From contig NW_023601433.1 in NCBI RefSeq assembly GCF_014898055.3, forward strand, positions 22,247,641-22,311,640: 64,000 nucleotides of DNA, given 5' to 3'. This document shows positions 12,490-63,300 of this stretch, piece after piece. This stretch comes from Talpa occidentalis. Lineage: Eukaryota; Chordata; Mammalia; Eulipotyphla; Talpidae. Numbering within the stretch: position 1 is the first letter of the stretch; the number at the start of each line of letters is the position of its first letter. The notes under the pieces were generated by a model, which worked only from the letters and a program-made list of their open reading frames with translations, was not told where the DNA came from and searched no databases. Both the position numbers and the translations under genes were made by a program.

Positions 12490-14095
12490 AGGAGCAATTG
12501 CTGGTAAATTGAATGAGACCTTAATGCAAAACAGCATTACAGAAAGAAAAAGATTATATGAAATCCGTAAATCATACTTCAAGTTGTTTGAAATATGCCT
12601 ATTTTATCCCAAGTGTGTAAAATAATTGTTTTGAGATACTTTCCTCAAGACCTTTTTATTCAGCATTTTAATAATCATGACTTTTTAAATGTCTATACCA
12701 CTGAAGTTATTTTCAGGTTTTGTACTTTCTTTTTATCTTGGAATATTTTAAGTAATGTAGGATAGCACATCACTTTCTTTTTCCTGCTGTTAAAGATTGA
12801 AGGTATTGTCAAATGACAACTTTTAAAAGGGAATTATAAATAAAATGCCTAATTGTTTTAGGCCAGTTTACCAATCTCTGTGTAACTCTCTTGGTGTATT
12901 CTACCTACTATAGGTCTAATTTTACTACGTATGTAATAGAAGACACAAATCTAACTATTTTATCCTGATAACCTTATGAAACATACATAGGAGTAGTTAA
13001 TGTCACAAGGTGAGAAGAGACATTTTATATTCCCTGTCTCCTGTGTCTTCAGAGGTGTGAGAGTTTAGGTATGTTTCTCTGGGATGAGACTGTGTTTGTA
13101 TGTATGTGGTTTTCAACATTTTGGGCATTTGTGAGTCCAATGAATTTAAAAAAGGAAAGAGTGCCTTTGAATAGAAAAGTTCTATTTTCATCATTTACTT
13201 ATGTGTTTCTATTAGTATATTGGGAAGGGAAGTGTGAACTGCCATTTGCTATCAAGAAAAATGTGAAACTATATTTAACACATATGTTGTCTGAAGGCAT
13301 ATATTTTGAAAATTTATACATCATAAAATGTATAATTTCCAGTCAAATTTTACAACTTTTTATCAGATATTTAAATACTTTTGGAATTTCATTCAGTGAG
13401 GTTAAAATATGAATAAATAACTAATTTTCAACCTTAAACATTTGAAGAAAGTTTAAAAGTTATTGCTAGTCTACAAAATATCAACAAATCTTAAGAACTC
13501 TTTATTTTTCTGAAGTAGAATGGTTACTAAGGTTATAGTTTTATTCCTTTTCACCTAGATGTCTCAAAATTCCTAAAGGAGTGCTGATAACCATTGGATT
13601 TGTCATATTTCATATCAGTGCTGTTAATTTGCTGTTGCCTCAAGATAAGGTGCTTTTTATAAACAGTAATGATGCCAGAACTTCAGTAATAACCATATTG
13701 ATGTGATTAAAACTTGATGTTTTTTCTCATGTACTACATATTCATTAATTCCCTGATTATGCTGGAAGAAGAAACCACTATTTTATGATAAACATGGAGT
13801 ATTATATTTCATTCTATATAAGGGAATTTATTAATGAATAAAGTTCAGTGAAAGAATGAACTGAGTGTTCTTTGAATTAGTAAACACTGTATCTGTGACA
13901 ATCATTTTAACACAAGTTTCATTTGTATTCTTTATACAGTTTGCTATTATGGTGTGAGTCTCAGAAAGGAAACAAAAGACAATTATAGGGTTGGATCTGA
14001 GGGAAATGTCTATGTGCCATAGAAATATTTACAAACATTGAATTTGATCATTATATTTTATTTTCTAATAAAGATGTTCAGTTTTGTCTTTTGGT
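12490..14095 (+). other. ABCB10: ABCB10 3' UTR with several poly(A) signals
   Basis: AT-rich sequence after the stop codon. AATAAA hexamers occur at 12839-12844, 13412-13417, 13837-13842 and 14067-14072. The human 3'UTR is, from memory, about 1.6-1.9 kb, so the distal signal at 14067 is the likeliest main end. The proximal one at 12839 could give a short isoform. The exact cleavage site cannot be read from sequence. Confidence 0.65.
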
Positions 14096-14128
14096 AACAT
14101 TTTATATCGTGGATTAAAATTTATAGTG

Positions 14129-14458
14129 GGGCCTCCCCGGTGGCGCAGCAGGTGAGTGCTGGGTTGTGAAGCTGCCCACGGCCTGTGCGGCGCCGGTTCG
14201 ATCCCCGGCTGCTCCCTGGCCACCGGAGGAGGGTCCCACATGGCGCGCAGACCTCTCCTGCCGCCCGCTGCTCCCCTCAGCAGTGTACTTCGGTCCTTCT
14301 GCCTGCTCTGCTCCCTGCTTTAGCTCTGGTGAATTCTCTCACCCTCCCGCACTTCTGACTGTACCCAGTGCATGTATAAACAAACAAACAAATAAATAAA
14401 ATATGCCTCTATTAAAAAAAAAAAAAAGAAAATTGAAGCCCCAGCAGGGGCCTCTGCT
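14129..14458 (+). mobile_element. tRNA-derived SINE (younger subtype) with extended 3' tail, sense
   Basis: It is bounded by a perfect 15-bp TSD, ttaaaatttatagtg, at 14114-14128 and 14459-14473. The normal body is followed by AAACAAACAAAC, then an additional tail containing tatgcctctatt, an A run and an untemplated-looking gaagccccagcaggggcctc segment, all inside the TSDs. Confidence 0.93.
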
Positions 14459-14764
14459 TTAAAATTTATAGTGAACTTTGTGTCTGTCACTTGTAAAATT
14501 TTTACTGCATTCAGTTTCTTACCAATTTTGGCTGTGGAGATTCAACAGCAATGAAAAAGCCATATTATATCTGTTTTGTTTATACTTATAAACCATAACA
14601 CTTAATCACATAGGTAATCAGTAAATCTATAATGAATGAATGATGATACTTCTTCAGTTCTCATACATCTGGTTCCTGAGGAGTTCTTGCTCAAAAGTGC
14701 AGGCAAGTGGTTCTGTTAGGGGGAAAAAGGATACAGTTCCAGCTCCTGCAAACAGCAACTTTTT

Positions 14765-15757
14765 TTTTTGGCTTTTATTTTTTTTTAAATAATAAATTTT
14801 ATTTTTATATTCCCCATACAATTGCAACCCCCCATTTTGACCCCAATCCCTCCCCTTCCGCCCCCCACCCCCAAAAAAGTGTCTCGGGTTCATAGTTTTT
14901 TGTTGATTTTGATTTTCACTTTCTTATAGTTATTCATTTTCCTGGTCCCTTATTTAAGTTTTCTAGATTCCTGCTATGAGTGAGACCATCCAGTATTTTT
15001 CTTTTTCTTTCTGGCTTATTTCGCTGAGCATGATCCCTTCCAGCGCCATCCATGTTGCTGCAAATGGCATGTGTTTATCTTTTTTGAATGCTGAGTAATA
15101 TTCCATGGTGTATATGTACCACATCTTCTTGATCCAGTCATCTATTTTTGGGCAATTGGGCTGTTTCCAAATTAGCTATTGTAAACAGTGCTGCTATAAA
15201 CATAGGGGTGCAGGTGTTCTTTGGAATTGATGTTTCTGTGTCCTTTGGGTAAATACCTAGGAGTGGAATTGCTGGATCATATGGAAGCTCTATGTTTAGT
15301 AGGTCCAGAAATCTCTACACAGCTCTCCATAGTGGTTGGACCAATTTGCACTCCCACCAGCAGTGCAGGAGAGTTCCTTTTTCTCCACACCCTCGCCAAC
15401 ATTTGTTGTTGCTAGTTTTTTTAATATGTGCCATTCTCACTGGTGTTAGATGGTATCTCATGGTAGTTTTGATTTGCATTTCCCTGATTACAAGTGATAT
15501 TGAACATTTTTTCATATGCCTGTTGGCCATTTGCATTTCCTCTTCAGAGAAGTTTCTTTTTAGCTCTTCTGCCCATTTTTTGACTGGATTATTTTCTTTG
15601 TTGTTGTTGAGTCTCATCAGCTTAGTAGATTTTTGTGATCAGTCCTTTATCATTAGTGTTGTGTGCAAAAATGTTCTCCCAGTTGGTGGGGTTTCTCTTT
15701 GTTTTTGTTATAGTCTCTTTTGCTGTGCAGAAGCTCTTTAATTTGATGTAGTCCCAG
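14765..15757 (-). mobile_element. 5'-truncated L1: ORF2 C-terminal part plus 3' UTR, antisense
   Basis: It is bounded by a perfect 18-bp TSD, ctgcaaacagcaactttt, at 14747-14764 and 15758-15775. On the minus strand it encodes the C-terminus of L1 ORF2 ([20 protein letters not shown], then a MEYYSAF-like region), followed by a G-rich 3'UTR and an A-rich tail. About 1 kb remains. The frame is broken by small indels, so it is a dead copy. It lies between ABCB10 and NUP133. Confidence 0.93.
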
Positions 15758-15775
15758 CTGCAAACAGCAACTTTT

Positions 15776-16652
15776 AATAGACAAACCACGAAGTAGTCCA
15801 GTAAAGCCCAACAACAAATTCATCCCACAAATTCTCTCTCCGATAGGATTATTCTCCAAGTAAGAATGAAACGAGGAAAAATACTGGGCTTTTAGAACTA
15901 TAAAATTCAAAATCAAGCTGCCAAGTTGAGTTAGAAATCTAGGTGAGAGAAGGAGCAAAGCAACTTGCCTGTATAACCTTGGGGAGATGACTACCCCATG
16001 CTACTAATGTGCCAAAGGAATGGCTTTCCCTGGGGGGATGTCAACAACTAAAACCATATGGCAATGGCCCATGTATGGATATGCTAGTATTAACTATTCC
16101 CTTATTTCAATAAATATTTAAAGTCTATTGTGTACTATTATGGTATACACAAGGGTAACAGTCATTGTCCTTGCTAGACATGTAATGGGAGGAGCTACAT
16201 GAGACATCTGTAAACAACTGTTATGACAGGCAAAAATATAAACAACCCACATAAAGGAGGGGGGTGGGCGACAAAGGATGGAGCATACTTAACTGCTGTG
16301 GAAGGCTTCATTTCTGAGAAGGCCCAAAGCAGTAAGACTTGATGTATGAAGTGGGTGCTTGTTGTCCAACTAGGAAGAGAGGGCATTCCAGGCAAAGTCA
16401 TTGGAGGGGGATATGGGATTTTTATTCTTAGACTGCAAGTGGGCAGTGCAAGGGCAGTGATGGAAGTTAAGTAGGGACAGAAAAGCCAACCAGAATTAAA
16501 TTACAAAGACCTTGCAAAGGAGCTTGGTATATAACCTATGGACAGTGGCCAGCCACTGAAGCATTTACTTCGGGTTCGCTTTAGTTCATTACTTTGGCAG
16601 TGTGTGAGGCTAAGTGGAGTAGAACTACAGAGAGCAAGAGAGACCAAAAAAA
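15776..16652. other. Intergenic stretch between ABCB10 and NUP133
   Basis: I recognise no gene, recent repeat or regulatory cluster here. Short open frames on both strands look like chance. Confidence 0.55.
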
Positions 16653-16667
16653 AAAAAAAAGGCTAAA

Positions 16668-16895
16668 AGCGGAACTCCATGTGGCGCAGGGGTTAAAGAC
16701 ACAGCGCTATCAAACTGTTGCTAGCCAGGGAGCTACCCACATGTGCAGCAGACCTCTCCTGTCTCCCCGCTGTTCCCCTCAGCAGTGTATTTCAGTAGAT
16801 TCACCTGTTCTCCCCACTCTGTCTCTGGTGAAGCCTCTCACCCCTTTGCACCCCAGTTCTTGTATGCATAAATAAAATCTTTTTTTTTTTTTAAA
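16668..16895 (+). mobile_element. tRNA-derived SINE (older subtype), sense
   Basis: The head is diverged (actccatgtggcgcaggggttaaag); the body has cctctcctgtctccccgctg and the tail is gcataaataaaatctttt. The flanks aaaaggctaaaag (about 16655-16667) and aaagggctaaaag (about 16897-16909) are the likely TSD. Confidence 0.88.
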
Positions 16896-17099
16896 AAAAG
16901 GGCTAAAAGAGAAAAAAATTAGGGGAAAGTGAATACCCGAGCCAGGACAGAAGCGGAGCAGATATGAGATCTAGAGATACTCAGGGGCTGCAATGTTTAC
17001 AGGTTTTTCTCCCTTCTCTTCAGGTTGAATAAGGGAACAAACACTTAATTTCCCAAGACGTTCAGAGAAAGAACTGTGCAGAGAGGCTTTGCACTCCAC

Positions 17100-17438
17100 T
17101 GCTGAGGGCCAGTCCCACCCATGGGAGTAGGGGCGGGCGCCCGCCTCTGCAGTTTCACTTGCCGGAAGCAGGAACCGCAGCCCCTCGCGCCGAAGCCGCG
17201 CGTCAAGCCCCAAGCCCTCTCTGTCTCTCCCAGCCCCGCCTCTTAGGGCCACGCCCAGAAGGGGGAGACGCCGAGCTGACGTCATCACAGCGCGCTTCTT
17301 TCTCCCGACCACGCCCCGAGGCGGTGCAAGGCATGATTTCATCACCGTGCGCCTTCCGCCTGTGGAGTGTTCAAGCTCCGAGCGCCGGCAGACCTAGGTC
17401 GGGAAACCGAGAGCTCGCTGGTACCGTTTCCTGCCCTA
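17100..17438 (+). promoter_or_regulatory. NUP133: NUP133 CpG-island promoter and 5' UTR
   Basis: A CpG-rich, TATA-less region directly upstream of the NUP133 ATG, typical of housekeeping promoters. It contains an ETS-type site GCCGGAAG at 17161-17168, a perfect CRE/ATF palindrome TGACGTCA at 17277-17284, and GC/KLF-type boxes (ccccgcctc near 17234, ccacgcccc near 17309). The start site cannot be fixed from sequence. The ATG has C at -3 and T at +4, a weak initiation context. Confidence 0.85.
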
Positions 17439-53960
<36,522 letters not shown>

Positions 53961-54770
53961 CATTTTCTTAAAATGGTTATTGTTTCTGAAAATTTGTATA
54001 GTGTATCCTTATAAAATTTTTTGACTTGAATACCTGGAAGTTTATGTAATTTTATAGCATATATTGCTAAGTTTCTTTATACCGTATTTAGAATTTTATA
54101 CCATATTAAGAAGCCACCACAAACTAGTTATACGGCTATAGTTCTGTGATATTTTCTTTCCTCTGTTTTTACTTCTGAAATTTACCATTTGTTTTTGTAC
54201 TTGCTATTTCTTTCTCTTTAATTGCCCTCCATCCATCATTCTGGAGTTCTGGTTCTGGCTATTTATCTATAAAAATCACTTCTAGGTTTCAGTTTCTATA
54301 ACTAAAAATGACAAGATTGCACACGATTGTCTAAATTGCCAGGGCTTTGGATATTATGCATTGAAGGGAATCTGAAGTGTTGGTATCTGTTTTGGTTAGA
54401 CTAGTGGAAAATATCTAGTAAGATTAATGTCAAATTTTGCTGACTTGTTATGGGACTAAAGGACAAAACAACGGGGCTAGTTCATGTGCTCTATCTATAA
54501 CTTACCATATAAGTTTTGAGCATTAGTGGGGATTCAGTCCACTTCATGTAGTTTTAGGATGATTTACACAGACTATTGACTTTACTATATTTTGGGTAGC
54601 TAATGTAAAGGCTGTGTAATTCTAGATATGATTATGGGTTTTCTTAATATGGCCACTGGCTTAACTGAAATGTAGTGGTTTTCAAAAAGCTTCTTTGTCC
54701 TGACCAGTGTCATCACCCAGTTTTTATTTATCCAGCTTTAAATAAAGCAGAGATTGGACAGGGAGTTGCT
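53961..54770 (+). other. NUP133: NUP133 3' UTR and likely poly(A) signal
   Basis: AT-rich sequence after the TAA. The best hexamer is AATAAA at 54741-54746 (tttaaataaagcagag). Another AATAAA lies near 55360. The true cleavage site is not determinable here. Confidence 0.6.
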
Positions 54771-57700
54771 GGCATATTCAGACTTTGGCTGGGTCGAATG
54801 CTCACTAAACAACTTGCTCCAACAGCTGAAAAGGTCAGAAGTTAAATATGGTGAACAGAGTCCAGTTCTTGGTTTCACAGAGTACAGCCATCACGCCCTC
54901 TTCTCTCCAGGCTTCTGATCCAGAAAAATGCTTATATGGCACTGTTTACATTAATAGTCAAAGGAAGGGAATGGTAGCTGGAATGTGGGACAGCATCAGG
55001 GTCCGGGTCGGGCGTGTGTTGAAGGGTAGGTGCTAAGCGAGGTAGGGAGAGGCGCTTGTCAGGTGGTGGGTCAGAGATGGTTGAATGTTCACATACAACA
55101 AGGCTTTGGTTTTGTGTGAACACATAACACTTCTCAGGTAGTAACGTGTTCTGGGGACATCTTCCCAAACCTAATTATCTGTAGTGAGAGGGAAACCTAG
55201 TAATGACCCTGTCCTGCTGAGTGCACTGCCCTCTCACTGTGATGTGTAGTGACTGTCTTACTTCGAAGGGAGCAGAGCGCTCATTCTAGCTCTCTTCAAG
55301 TCTGTAATTAGAGCACCAAAGTGATTGGTTTTTAAAAATTATTTAACAGTAATAGCAAAATTAATAAATTGAATAATGTATTTCTAAATTAAAAATTCCT
55401 TCCACAACGTAGTCCTTATCAAAGAATTATCAGTGATTTTTATGTAAATTGAACAGTTGCTAAGGACAGATTTTAAAGGGACTATGTGAACGTGTTTTCT
55501 AAGGAAAGACATTTTACGGACTTGAGGAAAGGTTTTCTTTTCTCCTTTCTTTGCTACTCTAAAAACCTAGTTTGTGGCCTTGATCAAACAATCAATAAGG
55601 TTTTATCTTTGATAGTAGCAGACTTCGTTTATTGGTGTGTTTTAAGGATTGTCTATGTGTCAAGGACTAAAGCAGAACTGGAAATACACAGTAAGAGACT
55701 GGCTAAAATCTTTAGTGACAGATTTTAGTAAAAGGCTACCAGAACTTTCTGTTTTAGGGATTTCACTTTTGAAGAAAACTTCTAGAACCTGGATTATGTT
55801 GCTTTTCTTACTTTGAGATCGAGTCATAGTTTCCCTAAGTCGTTGCCCACCAAGCATGCTGAGGGGCCTGGGGGCAGGTATGTGACAGTTCTCAGAAACT
55901 TGAACAGAAGGAAGCCAAACCACAGTGAAGTTAAACTCACTTCTTACTCCAAAGTCATCTGACACACTTGTAAATTTGAGGTTGATAATTACAAAATTTT
56001 TAGTGTAGCCCCATTTACTACTAATTCCTAGATATTTTGTTTGAAGAATACCCAAGAGAAAATAGCTTTATCTATTCCTGTGTAAAATCCATTCATTAAA
56101 TTCCAAAATACATTTGAAAAAATAGTCTTTCAGAATTCTAAAATTTAAAAAATAGAAAATGTGAAGCCTGTTTAAAAAGTATGTGAAAAAAACCCCTGTA
56201 AGTCCACCAGCCGGAAATAACTTCAGTTACCATTTTGAAATATATTCTAGCACCTTGTGGACTGTGCATGCTCGTTTTATATTTTATAGTCTTATTTTCA
56301 TGTGGAACATTGTGAGCATTTCTATATATCTTTGTTTTATTCACGGGAACATGTACTGAAGTGTTTATAGCTGCAGAAGTATTTTTTTAACTTTTTATTG
56401 AAATAACATTGGTTTATAACAGGTTTCAAGTATACAACATTATAAATCTTTGTATCCTTAATTCAGTATTTCTTAACCTTTTTTTTCATTATCACTACTC
56501 CTGAGGATCTTTTTTATAGACAGTTTTTTCCTAATCAGTCTTTCCCTTGCCCCACATACGAAAGTATGACACTGTACTATGTGACTGTACCATAATTTAC
56601 TGTAGTCTCCTTCCTTCCCAACCTCCCTGGCTATTTATCTCTCTCTGCATTCTCTCTCCCTCTCTCCCTCTCTGCATTCTCCTTAACAGTTTTAAAACAC
56701 TTAAGTTAATATGCTGGGTTTGGGGATTCTTTGCCATTTTCAATACTAGAAGAAATCTTTGTACAGAAATCTTTGTGCACTATAAATACATTTAAAATGA
56801 CACGGAGCCTTCGTATTCATTCGTGATGACTTTAAAATATATTTATGGAACAATGCTAATAGTTTTTAATGTCCTTTGCCCACTTCTTATCACCTTGCCC
56901 CTCACACCTCGTCCAAAGACTCAGAAGAACGATAGAGGACCTCTGATTATTTCTAGTGCCCTAGACACTTACCTAGTTGTAATCTTTGAATCAGCCTTTA
57001 CTGGTATCCTCAGTTGAGAATGCTGAGTCTTTCTGAATGTGACCTGCACAGAGTCACCTCGCCAGTCAAAACAGGAGCACATCCAGATCACAGTGTAAAT
57101 TGTTACCAGTTTGTTACATCTGGTGTAAGAAGGTGATGGACGAAAAGGAGCGGCTCTGATGAAGTCAGACCCTTAGAGATGGCCAAGGCAGAGCAAACCC
57201 AGAAATCTGAGCCTTCTCTTCTTGACTGCCATAGGTTGACCTGACGTTTTAAGATGTGTGGCTGCTGAGGAAAGAGAGTTTGGTCTCTTCCATCATCCAC
57301 CTGGCCACAGGAACGTTTCTGACTTCGTTGCCAGCACTTCTTGCTATTCTTTTTGAGAAGACAGAAGATAGTTGCACTTGAAACCATAACTTTATATCAG
57401 GATGCTTTGGCGTTTCCTTGGAAAGGTAGATCCCTCGTGGATCTGTTACGTTTCCAGAATTGAACCAAGTGTTCGGGATGATAAAAGGCAAATCAAAAGT
57501 GGTCCTCATCCCTCCCTGGCCACCCAGGGTTCCCTAAGCCCCTGCTCCTCCACTGGCTGCTGTGTGACCTGGGATATGTGAAGTTTGTTTTTTTTCTTTG
57601 AAGAGGAATGAATTGTACCCACAGTAGTTCCTCTCTCCCCCCATCACTGACTTTGCTTTATGCAATGTCAGTTAACCTACAGGAGTGCGGAAGATATTAA

Positions 57701-58224
57701 GTATCGTAAAATATTTTGAGAGACCACATTCATGGAGTTTTCATTACAGCACATTATTGTGATTGTTCTGTTTTACTGTTATTAGTCTTACTGTGCCTAA
57801 TTTATCATGGCATGAATGTATAGGAAAAGCAGTGTTAGGGTTTGGTAGGTACTAGCCCTGGTGTAGGCATCCACCAGAGGGTCTTAGTACACATGCCCTG
57901 TAGGTAAGGGGGTACTGATGTATCTTACCTCAGGACAGTTGAAAGGGTTAAGAAAACAATGTGAAAGCATATCATAAAGTTTCAAATATAGGGAGCACTA
58001 GGAGACTTAGACTGAGCACGACTGGGGAGTATAGACAGGTGAGGACTTGGGGATCAGGCAAGAGCTCCGTCAAGCATGCCTCACATGGCAGGCCTTTCCT
58101 TAGCAATAGAGCGTGCAGGCAGTAACGTGCTCTCCTGAGCCAGAGCAGAGCACTGCTGTGTTTCCCAAGAGATGAATGGGATGGCTTCATCAGCCTGTTA
58201 AATCTGTTCCCTGAGCCAACAAGA
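54771..58224. other. Intergenic region between NUP133 and ACTA1
   Basis: Mostly unremarkable. Around 56375-56470 there is an old antisense L1 3'UTR remnant (actttttattgaaataacat, then caagtatacaacattataaa). A CT-rich run is at 56636-56690. MIR-like phrases occur near 57555-57600 (ggctgctgtgtgacctggga). No convincing gene is seen. Confidence 0.6.
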
Positions 58225-58234
58225 ACCTGACAGC

Positions 58235-58418
58235 ACCAAAAGAGACAGAGGGGATGAGACAGAGACAGAGACTGCTGAGGGGAGCAGCGGGCGAGACAGG
58301 AGAGGTCTGCTGTGCCATGTAGGACCCTCGCCGCACGGCCGGGGATTGAACCGGCGCTGTGGAGGCTGTGGGCAGCTTTGCAGCCCAGCACTCAACCACA
58401 GCGCCACCAGGGAGGCCC
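58235..58418 (-). mobile_element. Partial tRNA-derived SINE, antisense, tail missing
   Basis: The right end cgccaccagggaggccc and the B-box complement ggggattgaacc are present, and the copy stops at about cagagacagagactgctgag. The 3' portion and A-rich tail are absent. A truncated or recombined copy. Confidence 0.85.
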
Positions 58419-59281
58419 TGTTCATAACTTTTAATGTAGACTTAAATCTAACAGCTTAGGAAAGCTTGCTGTAAGAAAGCCAAGAGGTACGTAGAACAAG
58501 TTTGTTTGAACAATGTGGAACAATGTGGCCTGTTTCCCCTTTAAATTGTCCACAAATTCTTCAGTATTCCAAAGGAACACGACACATTTTCTTCCTGCTT
58601 TCCAGCTAACATTTTAGTTATTCCCCTTATATTGTACATACAGTGCATTTGCCAGGTTTTTTTTTTTTTTTCCTTAGTGTCTCAACCACCTAGACACAGC
58701 AGGACACAAGGTAAAGAAAAACAAAATGTAGTTCTGTCCCTTACTCATTCTCTAAAATGACTGAAAAAAACAAAATATGAAACTGTAGTACTTTGTGGAT
58801 GAGCATGAAGTATGAAATTTGTACTCTAAATTGGCCCCACATTAACCTATCTCATTTTTCAGTTGACTTTGATAGTTTTTAGGTCGAGCTGCCATGATAT
58901 GGGTTACAGAGGAGGGTAACATGTGCTTTTATATTCCTCCTTAAGAGAGTCCACACCTGTCCCAGTTGCCAAGTTCCACTACCAAATGGGAATTGTAGCT
59001 ATTTTGGGAACACTTAAGCATCTCAGAAAAACCAAGGATTCCATTATGGATGGCCCCACATTGCTGATGTACCCCCTTAAACTATGTCACAGAGTTCATC
59101 CCAGAAAATCATTTTTCCTCGTGCCTTCTACACCAAGGAGAGGTTAGAACTGCCCTTGCCGCAGAAAAAAAAAAAAAAAAGTAAGACATGGATAACCTCC
59201 TCCGACCTCCACTGCCCCTTACCATAAGTAGATCCAAAACCATCTAGAAAGCTTTGAAAGGCATATCCTCATATACCAGTG

Positions 59282-59611
59282 GTATAAATAGAACAGCTGC
59301 CGCAGGCTCTGGTAGATGGTGACTCTCCAAGGTGGACTGGGACACAGCCTGGCCTTGGCGCGCATCATCCTCTAAATTTAAAGATGAGTTTGTCCAGCCT
59401 TTGCAAAAGGAAAAATTGCTCCCCATCCTAGAGTGCAGTGGCCTTGTCCTCTTTATTGGGAAGAACGATGGGCAAGGCTTCCTCCAAGGACACCTCAGGG
59501 ATCCCCACCTGCGGGTCCTGACCCTCCTCTTTCAGCTGAGGCCCCTCAGCCAGAATGGAACTGGGCTTAAGGAGCTCCGTTCGGCCCGCCAACCTGGGGC
59601 AGGTCATTCCT
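59282..59611 (+). promoter_or_regulatory. Candidate distal muscle regulatory cluster upstream of ACTA1
   Basis: Within 330 bp there is a MEF2-like GTATAAATAG (59282-59291), an E-box CAGCTG (59294-59299), a perfect MEF2 consensus CTAAATTTAA (59372-59381) and an MCAT motif CATTCCT (59605-59611). It lies about 0.85-1.2 kb upstream of the inferred ACTA1 start. Human promoter studies, as I remember them, described a distal muscle-specific region at a comparable distance. Function is inferred. Confidence 0.45.
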
Positions 59612-60129
59612 AGGGAGGAAACCCCCCCCCACCATTCATTCCCTTCAGGAGCCCATACTGCTCAGTCACCGAGGCAGACGTCTCGGTGCCCTGGCTTTGT
59701 GCCCTGCGCAGCCTGAGGCACCCGCCCGGGCCTGTCCCCGTGAGCCCTGCGCCTCCTCTCGCCCTGCACCCTCGCCTCCCGGGGCCAGTTGTCTGCCCCG
59801 CGACAGCTGCGCCCCTCCCGCCGCCGGGCGCCCTCTCCCCGGGGGGGCGGGGGCCGACTTGGGTCAGTCCTCTGGATCCGGGGCTGAGGTGGCCGGGAGA
59901 AATGCAGTTCCCTGGAGGGCTTATCCCCGCCGGGATCCCGGGGTTGACTGACTCTCGGACCCACTACAAGGCTCCCTCCTGGGGCTGCACGCGCGGGTTA
60001 GGGTGTATTGTGAAGGGGGGGCGCGCGAGGGGGGGCCGAATAGAGAACCCGACGAAGGGGCGAGAGCGGGAGGCAGCGCCCGCAGCGCCCGGCGAGCGCC
60101 GAGTGGGCGGGGCGGGAATGCCGGCCCGA

Positions 60130-60435
60130 CAGGTGCGGCGCGGGGCGCGCACGCGCACGCGCCCGCGCCCCGCCGCGCCCCACCCCGCGCCCTCCGCGGG
60201 CAGCTGGGCGGGGTCCGGAGGGGCCGACCCTCGCGAGAGACGCTCCATATACGGCCCGGCCCGCGTTACCTGGGCCAAAGCCAGGCCGCTCCTTCTTTGG
60301 TCAGCGTAGGGGGCCCAGGCCGTGAACCGGCCGGGGGGCGGGGGGCCTGGTGCCCTACACCCAAATATGGCTCGAGAAGGGCAGCGACATTCCTGCGGGG
60401 CGGCGCGGGAGGGCGCGCCCGCGGGCTATATAAAA
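60130..60435 (+). promoter_or_regulatory. ACTA1: ACTA1 proximal promoter: E-boxes, three CArG-type boxes, MCAT, TATA
   Basis: E-box CAGGTG 60130-60135; E-box CAGCTG 60201-60206; CArG-type CCATATACGG 60245-60254; CArG-like CCTTCTTTGG 60291-60300; CArG CCAAATATGG 60361-60370; MCAT (TEAD) CATTCCT 60388-60394; TATA box TATATAAAA 60427-60435. Order and sequence match the classical skeletal alpha-actin promoter, driven by SRF with TEAD and Sp1 cooperation. GC boxes (gggcggggcggg near 60104-60115) lie upstream. Confidence 0.93.
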
Positions 60436-60456
60436 CCTCTGTGGGGGGACAAGCTG

Positions 60457-60541
60457 CCAACGCAGCGGACAGCGCCAGAGAAGCCTCGCTCCCCTCCCGT
60501 GGGTCTGAGCCGGAGAGCAGCAGGTGTAGCCGAGCGCCCAG
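60457..60541 (+). other. ACTA1: ACTA1 exon 1 (non-coding 5' UTR), start approximate
   Basis: The start is inferred about 25-30 bp after the TATA box. The end is fixed by the donor cgcccag/gtaggg at 60541/60542. It contains no ATG. Intron 1 then runs 60542-61307 without other features I can identify except a YY1-like cgccatctgg near 60708. Confidence 0.8.
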
Positions 60542-61121
60542 GTAGGGCGGGCGCGGGCCGGGGCAGGGAGAGCGCACCCCGAGCCCAGCCCACTCCTTAG
60601 GTCGGCGTCGGGCCTGCGCCCTGGGGCCGTGCCGGGGTCGCGGCCGCCACAGGCGCTTGAAAGGGAAGGCGCGAGACAGCCGCCCCCTGACCCATCCCCG
60701 GCTCTCGGCGCCATCTGGCATTTACCATGTGCCCGGGGAGGTGAAGCCTTTGCTTGAGTCGGTCAACGGCAGTTCCCTCCGGACCGAGCGCCAGAGCCCC
60801 TGGGCCGCTGCTCTCTGGGCTCACGGCAGGCGAAGGGGCGCTCTTCTAGGTCGGGAATGTCGTGTCCGGACCAGGCCACCTCCGGGGGGGAGCGCCAGAG
60901 CCCTTCGCCGCGACACCTCCTTCCCCGCCGCACGGGCTCGGGGCGGGCAGCGCGGGCCTCTGCCTCCCGGGGGCCGCCGCGGCGCGGGCTGGGGCGCGGG
61001 GGCGCTGTTAGCACGTGGCCCGGGCGGCCGGAGGCCTGCGGCGAAGGCAGGCGGGTTTCGGGAGTCAGTCGCGAACCCCTGGACGCCCGGGGTGAAGAAA
61101 TTCCCAGTGTGGTCAGGATGA

Positions 61122-63300
<2,179 letters not shown>

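Noticed and set aside
15292..15741. 149-codon + strand open frame with Leu/Ser-rich, membrane-like composition
   Set aside because: It is the antisense shadow of L1 ORF2 in the 14765-15757 element.
58923..59613. Two + strand open frames upstream of ACTA1 (74 and 93 codons)
   Set aside because: No recognisable protein, no splice or promoter support; the region is better explained as regulatory or neutral.
59686..60309. 207-codon open frame upstream of ACTA1
   Set aside because: Low-complexity Arg/Pro/Gly composition from CpG island DNA. It overlaps the promoter elements and has no recognisable domain.
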